Positions 56,097 to 64,000 of a DNA stretch of 64,000 nt are shown here, in pieces. The stretch is taken from positions 2,294,001-2,358,000 of the forward strand of contig CM030714.1 of NCBI GenBank assembly GCA_017979445.1, in the 5' to 3' direction. Under the pieces are notes generated by a model, which saw only the letters and a list, made by a program, of their open reading frames with translations, did no database searches and had not been told where the DNA came from. Both the position numbers and the translations under genes were made by a program. Origin of the DNA: Akebia trifoliata. Lineage: Eukaryota > Streptophyta > Magnoliopsida > Ranunculales > Lardizabalaceae. Numbering within the stretch: the first letter of the stretch is position 1; the number at the start of each line of letters is the position of its first letter.

Positions 56097-57811
56097 TGTA
56101 GACACCCCATTTTTGCACTCGCTTGATTAATCAACTCGTCAACCCGATTGCAACGTTTCCTAATGATGGATGATTATTCCAATGCTTTATTTTGTTACCA
56201 GATATGTTTCAGAAATCCAGATGAGGTATCTCAAATTAACAAAACTGTAGAAATCACGGTACGCTAGGAAAATATGACCCCAGAAACATAGAAATCATCA
56301 TTTTATAGACAAAAAGAAGTTTTACGATAAAAATCACTAAAAAATTACCAAATTACCAAAATACCCCTAAACTTAAAATATCCTTAGAGCCTACGTTACG
56401 CTTAGGAAAATCCATTCAAACACATAAAATAACAAATCGAAACCAAATAAATTATTTAGCCAATTTTCACAGAATTCGACAAAATTACAAAAATGCCCCT
56501 CATAAAGTTCACAACCATTTCACACAAAAAATTTCATAAATGACACAAACCAACATTCCCATCGAATTCCTTATGAAACACTGATTCCAAAACATCCTGA
56601 AACATCGAAAATCGACTTAAAATGTGAAATGTCCTCTCCGGGGGTAAAACGGTAATTTCACAATTTTCATAATTAAAATTTTCGAAATTAGTAAATAAAA
56701 CATTAAATAATTAAAGTGAAACATTAATGAAATTAATTTAAAATTTTGAACTAAAAAAATCGATCAATCGGGCTCTTATGAAAAATTGTTGAGGGTTCGT
56801 GAGATATTTCTTTAAGGACCCCTACATTTGGGGGTCCAAAGAATTAAAGATATAATAGAGGAGGGTTCTCCAAAAGATTAAAGTCAATCAAGCAAGACTA
56901 AAGTCAAGATATTAAAGTCAATCAGGTAAGACTAAAGTCAAAATTAAAGTCAATTAAGCAAGACTAAAATCAAGATATTAAAAGTCAATCAATTAAGACT
57001 AAAGTCAAAATATTAAAAGTCAATCAAATAAGACCAAAAGTCAAAATCATAATAGAGTTCTAATTAAATAATAACTCTATTTAATAGAGTTATAACTAAA
57101 ATACAACTCTACCTAAAATAATTCTATTTAAAATACAACTCTAACTAAAAGAACTCTAATTAAACACTAACTCTATCTAAATCAACCCTTAAAAAAATAT
57201 ATAAATAGAGGTCCTCACACCCTATTTTCGTATCAAATAATAAATCCTAGAAAAAGTAGGTCAAAAAGCCTCCCTAACCTCCTATAAATCCTAATTTTGA
57301 AGTCCTAACTCCTTACCTAACACTCATACCTCAATTTTAGCTCAAAAAATACCTAGAAACTCTTCAAAAACACTTAGAAACCCATAAACAAATCTAAAGA
57401 ATTTAGATCTAAGAAAGAGATACCTCAACTTGGAGATCAGAAATCATATCCGGAGACAGAACGAAGCGAGGAATACTGTACAAGAAGTTATTCTATCAGA
57501 TTTGAGGGAAAAAAATCATTGTGTTTGGAAAAGGTAAGTATTTTTATTTTTTTTATTGATTAGGTCTTTTTAGCAATGTAGTTCTATTTGGGAATTAGTA
57601 GAGACCGGCATTTACCGGGCAGGGTTGGTGCCTAACACCTTTCAACTCCGTAACGTGATCCCCGGACTTAGTTTCTTATTTTTCGTAGATTCGTTTCTTT
57701 TGCCTTTTAGAGTCAATGATCGGTTCCTAGACCATAATAACTAGGTGACGACTCCTAAACCTCAAAGGTCAAAAGCGGATCCGCGCATCCTGCGGATGGA
57801 GGGAGCTTTCA
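56097..57811 (+). repeat. 3' LTR of the non-autonomous element
   Basis: 1715 bp, collinear with 46940-48653. Most differences are transitions. The TATA box is at 57198-57208. It ends in CTTTCA before the TTGAC duplication. Confidence 0.92.
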
Positions 57812-57910
57812 TTGACCTACCCAAATTCTAGCAAATAGGGATTTATCTCATGCCTTTTCTATGGAAAAGACTGAAAACAAGGCAATACATGAGCATGCAT
57901 CTCTCTTTCT

Positions 57911-57955
57911 CACACACACACACACACACTCACACACACTCACACACTCACACAT
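57911..57955. repeat. CA microsatellite
   Basis: Mostly (CA)n with CT interruptions. No further function suggested. Confidence 0.9.
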
Positions 57956-58334
57956 CATTATTATCTAAGAAACCTTGTTGACAGAACTCCTTGTCTCAAT
58001 CTAAAATTTTATGGATTTTCCTTATCTTTACTTTATTTTATCACTCCTTGCCTCTCTCTTATGAGTTCCTCTCTTCTTCCATGTGATGCCCCTTATCTCC
58101 TATTAGTTTTTTCTCCTCTATGACCTTGTTTACATTTTCCTCATCTCTATTCTCCTCTAATACTCTCATATTAACCCACAAATATAATTGGTAATGATTT
58201 GTCAACATACAAGTGATGATCTTCAACAAGGATGATTAGACATTTCCAATCATCAATCAACAATTTAATCACTTTCTCAAAGGATACTCTTATTAAATGT
58301 AACTAATTTCATGTTCCTTATTCAAAGGAATATG

Positions 58335-58577
58335 CAATTGTAGGACAATATTAAAATACTAATTATGTATTAAGATACATTGAGATACATCAAATCATAT
58401 TTAAATATATGGATAGGATAGTTATTTAAATACTTGTAACTCATTATCTATTTAATAAGCCTTCCACCGGAGATCAAAGAAATTCAGGAATTTCAGTTTT
58501 ATGTAACTTCTCATACCCATCTTCTCTATTTAATAAGAAACTTGCACCAAAGATCAAAGATCTAAGTTTTTCATTTA
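58335..58577 (+). repeat. Small copia LTR relic split by a MITE
   Basis: It matches 45926-46080 (ATACATTGAGATACATCAAATC, TTTAATAAGAAACTTGCACC) with an internal duplication. The match resumes after the MITE at 59782 (GTCTTGTTTGTTGTCACATG against ATCTGGTTTGTTTTCATGG). Confidence 0.6.
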
Positions 58578-59778
58578 GGCAGTGTTTGTTTGCGCTATTT
58601 TTCAGTGGTTATTGCTGAAAAAAATTAAATTCAGCATTTTTTGTTAAAATAGCACGTTTGTTTACTCTATATTTTCAGCGTTTATTGCTGAAAATAAGTG
58701 AAAAAAATTCAGCACTATTTTGATGCTGAAAAAAAGTGCTGAAGCGGTAAGCACTTCGATTTTTTCGACACGGACAAGTATGCCCTTCGTTTTTTTGAGT
58801 ATGGACAAGTATACCCTTATTCTTAAAAGGATATTACCTCTTATATCCCATGGATAAGTATATAAGCACCCCACAAATTGATAAACCCACACCATGGCTA
58901 AATTATTTTGTCTTATATGGGTTAAAAGTTTTAGAATGAGTTGATTTTTGGTGAGGATGATCTCCTCATTAGTATATAAGCACCTCACAAATTAATAAAC
59001 CCACACCATGGCTAAATTATTTTGTCTTATATGAGTTAAAAGTTTTGGAATAAGTTGATTTTTGATGAGGATGATCTCTACAATGAGGAGATCATCCTCA
59101 CCAAAAATCAGCACATCCTGAAACTTCTAATCCTATCAAAACAAGATCAAGAACCATAAATTGTCCATTTTTTTTTTTGAAAACTATTTTTAACTAGTTA
59201 GAAGTTTTTTTGGTGAGGATGATCTTTAGACCATATAGACCATCCTCACTAAAAATTTGCTCATTCCAAAAATTTTAACTCATATAAAACAAAAAAAATT
59301 TGCTATGGTGTGGGTTGCCCTTATTAATTCATAGGGTACTTTTATAATTACACATCCTTCATTTCCATTGAAAATTATTCATCCAAAATTAAGTTCTTTT
59401 AATGTTGATTTCAAATTTTGGTGACTTATATGACAATATTATTTTTAATTTGAAATTTGTGGGATTTTATAAATACAAATTATTATTTATAAATTGAAAT
59501 TTGAGTATTATTTATTATTTAAAAATGAATTGTATTTTAATTTTATGAGAAATAATATATTTTATTGTGTTTGATAAGAAATAGGCATTTGAAACATGCA
59601 AACAATGTATAATATGATTGTAAGGGTAACAAAGACAATTTACCGGTTTCAGCAATGTGTAACAAACATGATTCAGCATCTAAACAAACAACTTTTTCAG
59701 CACTTAAATTCAGCGCTTATAAGTTTCAACGCTTAATACTATTCAGCACTTATTTTTTTCAATTTAACAAACAACACT
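58578..59778. mobile_element. PIF/Harbinger-like MITE with TTA duplication
   Basis: The left end is GGCAGTGTTTGTTTG and the right end AACAAACAACACT. TTA flanks both sides (58575-58577, 59779-59781). Both subterminal regions carry many TTCAGC/GCTGAA words. The interior is swollen by other insertions: a 114-bp direct duplication (58857-58970 and 58971-59077) and foldbacks of the family seen at 36524-36862. The related LTR at 46066-46085 gives the empty-site sequence. Confidence 0.65.
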
Positions 59779-59799
59779 TTAGTCTTGTTTGTTGTCACA

Positions 59800-60140
59800 T
59801 GTGCTAGAATCATTGATCTATACTTCTCAGGATACACAATAAAAGTGAAATTGTGCATCCCAAGGAGTACATATCTACAGTTCTAACTATAGCACATGCC
59901 ACGTCAGGGCAATCGATTGAGTATGCCAGGCGGGGGAGTCATTTTATCATTACTCAAAAGATAATGATCTTCTTGAGGATTGTAAGAAGAGTCATGATAA
60001 TATGACTCGTCAGCTGGCATACTCAATCTACTCCCTAACAAAACAATTTGGGAACCGAAGATTTGTACACCTTGGGATACACGATTGCATTTCCCCATAA
60101 AAATGTGTATCCCAAGGAGCACTCGATGATTGTTTCCTAT
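59800..60140. mobile_element. Foldback-MITE family copies
   Basis: Two arms in opposite orientation (around 59815-59975 and 59985-60130) share GGATACAC, GCCACGTCAGG, GAGTCATAATATGACTC-type and TCAATCGA/TCGATTGA words with 26784-27022. Confidence 0.6.
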
Positions 60141-60396
60141 GTCGTGCATCCATCATCTAGAATATCAGAGAGAGGTCGTGAATTTCTCATCTCAAGTAGG
60201 ACTTACGAATCTTAAAAAGTAGTATAATATATCTTTTAGTTATTCATTGTTGTCAAGGAGAAGATTAAACCTTCAGAAGTTGAGTAGGAAATTCAAAACA
60301 AAGGTTGTTTTTTTCTAGTGATTGTGGGTCGATATGGCTATGGTGGTTCGTAGATCAGGCCAAGATTAATTTAATTCATGGGGGTTCTTAGGTTTT

Positions 60397-62680
60397 TTGC
60401 TTGTCGTAGTGGAGATTCAGAATGTTAAGGTCAAGGTTTGCATAATCAAAGCATCGTGTTTTGTCACGGAGAGGAAGGATCTTTGGGATTACTTGAAATT
60501 AATAAGAGGGTGTCTCCAGTCGTCCATGTTTTCTTTTATGATAAATGGAATTTCAAACGCTTTCTTCCCAGCTTCTCAGGGTCTAAGACATTTATCTCCG
60601 GGTTTATTTATCCTTGCGGAAGAATCTCTCTCCGTGGGTATGAATAATTTGATTCAATCGGGGTAAAATGGAAAGCTTTAATATCGCGAGGAGAGGCAAA
60701 GCTTCAAGCCATTTTTTTTATCTGATTATCTTCATAAAGGCTTCCAAGAAGTCTCTAAGAGCTGTTAAAGATTTCCCTCAAACTTATGAAAAAGGTGTCC
60801 GGGCAACAAGTTAGTATAGCGTAGGGTTCTCAAATCTTGGATTTTCCAAGAGGTACTCTTCCTAAGAATTATCCAAGAGTTGCTCTATTTTCAGAATTTC
60901 TATAAAAAAATGGAAGGGCGGAAAAAAAAGTTTTGTCAGAAGGAGGCCGCCTCCAAAATCTCCATTCTGCCCCTCCCAAAGTTCGTTACATTTCAATTTG
61001 ACTCTTTTTCCATATGGCATATTTCGATCGACCACAAGGCTGCGTCTGACCGGGCGAACGGCGACGCGTTACGATTTCGTTGGATTACGTGGCCGTGTGG
61101 TCATCCGTGCATTATTCCGTCGACGGCGAGGTGTAAGGGTTTTTTGGGATTAGGTAGGTAATAGAAAGAAGCACCGTTTAGTTGGATGGAAGAAAATTTG
61201 TAAGCCTAAAGAGGAGGGAGGTCTAGGCATTAGACCTTTGGAGGAGGTTCATAAGTCCGTATGATGAGAATTTGTTGGTAGATCTTAAATGAGAAGGTTC
61301 CTGTGATGTGGTATGTTCTCTAGGTCCTGACATTGAATCTTTACATTTTCCTCCAGAGCAACGTGATTATTTAAATGGTGTCACGTGATAAGGTGTTGGA
61401 TGAGGAGTGATACTCAGAGATTAATTCTGATGGATAAGATTGTTTCATGAGTTGGATAAAGCCCAATGAACCATGATCAGTCCATTAGACTAAGAGATAT
61501 CTTGTTCCAAAAACAAAACAAAAAAATTGCCAACGATGGGGATTGGTTGTCTTCGGTGTCAAAATGAGGAGGTTCGAGAATCTGGAGAAGTATCAAAAAA
61601 GCTATGCACGTTACTTAAAAAATCTCTAAGATGATAGTGAACAAAGGTGCTGGAATCTCAGTTCTGTTGTCTAATTGGCAGGGTGATGAGCCCTCTTATA
61701 GGTGATTTCCAGAATGAAGACATAAGGGTTACAATGGAAGAGATATAGAGAGATGGAGAATGGATTGCTGATGAAGTCAGAAAACGATTTTCTAATTCAA
61801 ATCTGATTGATTTAATTTTACAATCGACTCTCCTTAGTAGTTCGGTTGAAAAATGAACTCAGAAGGATTCTGCTTTGGGTAATTTCTCTTCAAAAATGGC
61901 TTGGAGTGAGATCAGATTGAGAGGCTTAGAGGAGATAAAATGGAAAGTTTTATGGAGAGCTCCAATTCCTACTAAATTGAAGAATTTTGGCTGGAAATTG
62001 CTCCACGGAGCTTTGCCCGGTCGACTCAGTGAGGAAGTGGTGGGGGCGGTGCTTTGCTTCTATGTGTGTGCTTTGTGAGGAATTGATCCCTCATTTATTT
62101 TTCCAATGTGCATTAGCGAAATTAGTTTTGAGGTTTTTGGTGCTTATCTTCTAGATTGTGCTAGCTACTAGAGTTCCAAACTTGTCAATTTTTATCTCAA
62201 ATTTCCTAGTCTTCTTCCTCTCAGTACTATGGGGCGTTGGTTCTTAGGCTCAGGTTCAAATAACTGGGCGTAAGTTAAGGCACTTTGTGATTCTTCGAAG
62301 ACATTCAACTTGGAAAATCTGATGGTAGTCATTGAGTCGGACTTTGGGCTGCTGGTGAGCACTTTAAAAGGGAATCCTATTCCCTGGCAATTGGAGACTT
62401 GGCTCCATAGAATTCGGTCAGCACTCTCAAGGGTCACATGGGAAATCCAGCACTCTTGGAGAGAAGGGAATGCCACAACAGATGCGCTGGCAAATTTTGC
62501 GATTCAATCCTCGTCATCAACTCTTTTCCATGAGGTCCCCGACCTCCCGTTAATTGTTAAAAAAGTGTTATTGTAGAGATAGGTTTGATCTTCCATATTT
62601 CAGAATTGTAAATTAGACTTTTGTAATTTTTCCATATCAATTCAATTTTTCGCACTTAGAAAAAAAAAATTCAGGATAGC
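60397..62680 (+). mobile_element. Decayed LINE with reverse transcriptase and RNase H
   Basis: Broken by many stops and shifts, but the order of domains is clear. Reverse transcriptase text MFSFMINGISNAFF...SQGLRHLSPGLFILAEESLS lies at 60525-60640. ASKKSLRAVKDF-like thumb text is near 60750, and KEEGGLGIRPLEEV is near 61210-61245. The zinc-binding region WKVLWRAPIPTKLKNFGWKL is at 61940-62000. RNase H ending FAIQSSSSTLFHEVPDLP is at 62310-62576. A poly-A-like tract is at 62660-62669. A GC-rich 150-bp stretch (61020-61140) does not fit the LINE. It ends just short of the CRK gene C 3' flank. Confidence 0.8.
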
Positions 62681-62699
62681 AAAGAATAATTACAAACTT

Positions 62700-62845
62700 G
62701 CATTGTCTGCTTAAGTTAAAACATTCTCCCAATACAAATAACTCAAGCTCATTTATCGGCATAAATGACCATGACCTAAGTAATGACTTAAAAAGCACAA
62801 GATGTTTTTAAAGTTATGAGCATGTATATATACTTCTGTTTGCGA
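62700..62845 (-). other. 3' flank of CRK gene C
   Basis: Close match to 21890-22023 downstream of gene A, so probably the 3' UTR and part of the duplicated unit. Confidence 0.55.
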
Positions 62846-63812
<967 letters not shown>

Positions 63813-64000
63813 TCATCAAAACAAAATACCAAGTTAGGTCTAAAAGTACATAGTAATTATCTGGTTTAAGCAATCTCCAATACCTTGATTTTCAAAAGAT
63901 ATGAAGCATTAATTTTTCTTGTCATTGTATGATGATTTTCAGAAATAGTTTTTTGAGACTATCATTCTTAGTTTCTTACTAAACTTCCATCATACAATGA

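Larger units (their letters stand above)
46940..57811 (+). mobile_element. Non-autonomous Tat-type LTR element (LARD-like)
   Basis: The element is complete: LTRs 46940-48653 and 56097-57811, flanked by TTGAC at 46935-46939 and 57812-57816. A tRNA-Arg-type primer-binding site and a polypurine tract adjoin the LTRs. The 7.4-kb interior has no gag, protease, reverse transcriptase or integrase in any frame. It shares a 3' untranslated block with the coding Tat element in this window. About 35 differences over the first 750 bp of the LTRs (by eye) suggest a moderately old insertion. It must depend on proteins from other elements. Confidence 0.9.

Noticed and set aside
60880..61161. GC-rich 93-residue ORF as a host gene
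   Set aside because: It spans decayed LINE text and a GC-rich patch, with no splice signals or family match. It is probably an insertion or a locally conserved CpG-rich patch in the LINE.

Overview
This is plant nuclear DNA, most likely from a eudicot. It is AT-rich, its genes have spliceosomal introns, and it carries plant-specific families: cysteine-rich receptor-like kinases with DUF26 domains, a wall-associated-kinase relic, Tat-lineage Ty3 elements, a CACTA transposon and a tRNA-derived SINE. I cannot name the species. Nothing looks microbial, and I saw no rRNA, no intact tRNA gene and no CRISPR array.

Host genes are few and all lie on the minus strand. A complete seven-exon cysteine-rich receptor-like kinase (CRK) gene, called gene A here, runs from 32691 down to 22024. 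A close paralogue, gene C, enters at the right edge with its last three exons (63805-62846). A third copy, gene B (14922-14154), keeps only the first exon, which encodes the signal peptide and two DUF26 domains. Its downstream part is broken, and a Tat retrotransposon sits in what was its second intron. An orphan copy of the CRK promoter region lies upstream of gene A at 33340-33840. A wall-associated-kinase-like first exon is split by a CACTA transposon (39277-44572).

The rest is mostly mobile DNA. 1-1060: unrecognised. 1060-10885: a Tat-lineage Ty3/gypsy element on the minus strand, with a nearly full gag-pol frame broken by two TAG stops and no visible 3' LTR. 10886-14153: remnants of gene B introns with a SINE and a MITE. 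15091-17399: MITE-rich spacer. 17400-21538: a Ty1/copia element with both LTRs and a perfect 5-bp target duplication, but lacking most of reverse transcriptase and RNase H. 22024-32691: gene A, whose introns hold a LINE fragment, two hAT-like elements with 8-bp duplications and several foldback repeats. 33340-39270: spacer with SINEs, a nested palindrome and an LTR-like block with a perfect heat-shock element. 39277-44572: the CACTA element, which carries an aspartate aminotransferase exon fragment. 45926-46738: small LTR and CACTA-end relics. 46940-57811: a complete non-autonomous Tat-type element with 1.7-kb LTRs, a 5-bp duplication and no gag-pol. 58335-62690: LTR relic, a TTA-flanked MITE, foldback repeats and a decayed LINE.

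The most interesting signals are regulatory or evolutionary rather than a new enzyme system. They are W-box arrays in the non-autonomous LTRs, heat-shock elements in two other LTR-type sequences, tandem repeats in retroelement 3' regions that could seed satellites, host exon capture by a CACTA element that itself disrupts a receptor-kinase gene, and stepwise decay of a tandem CRK family through mobile-element insertion.
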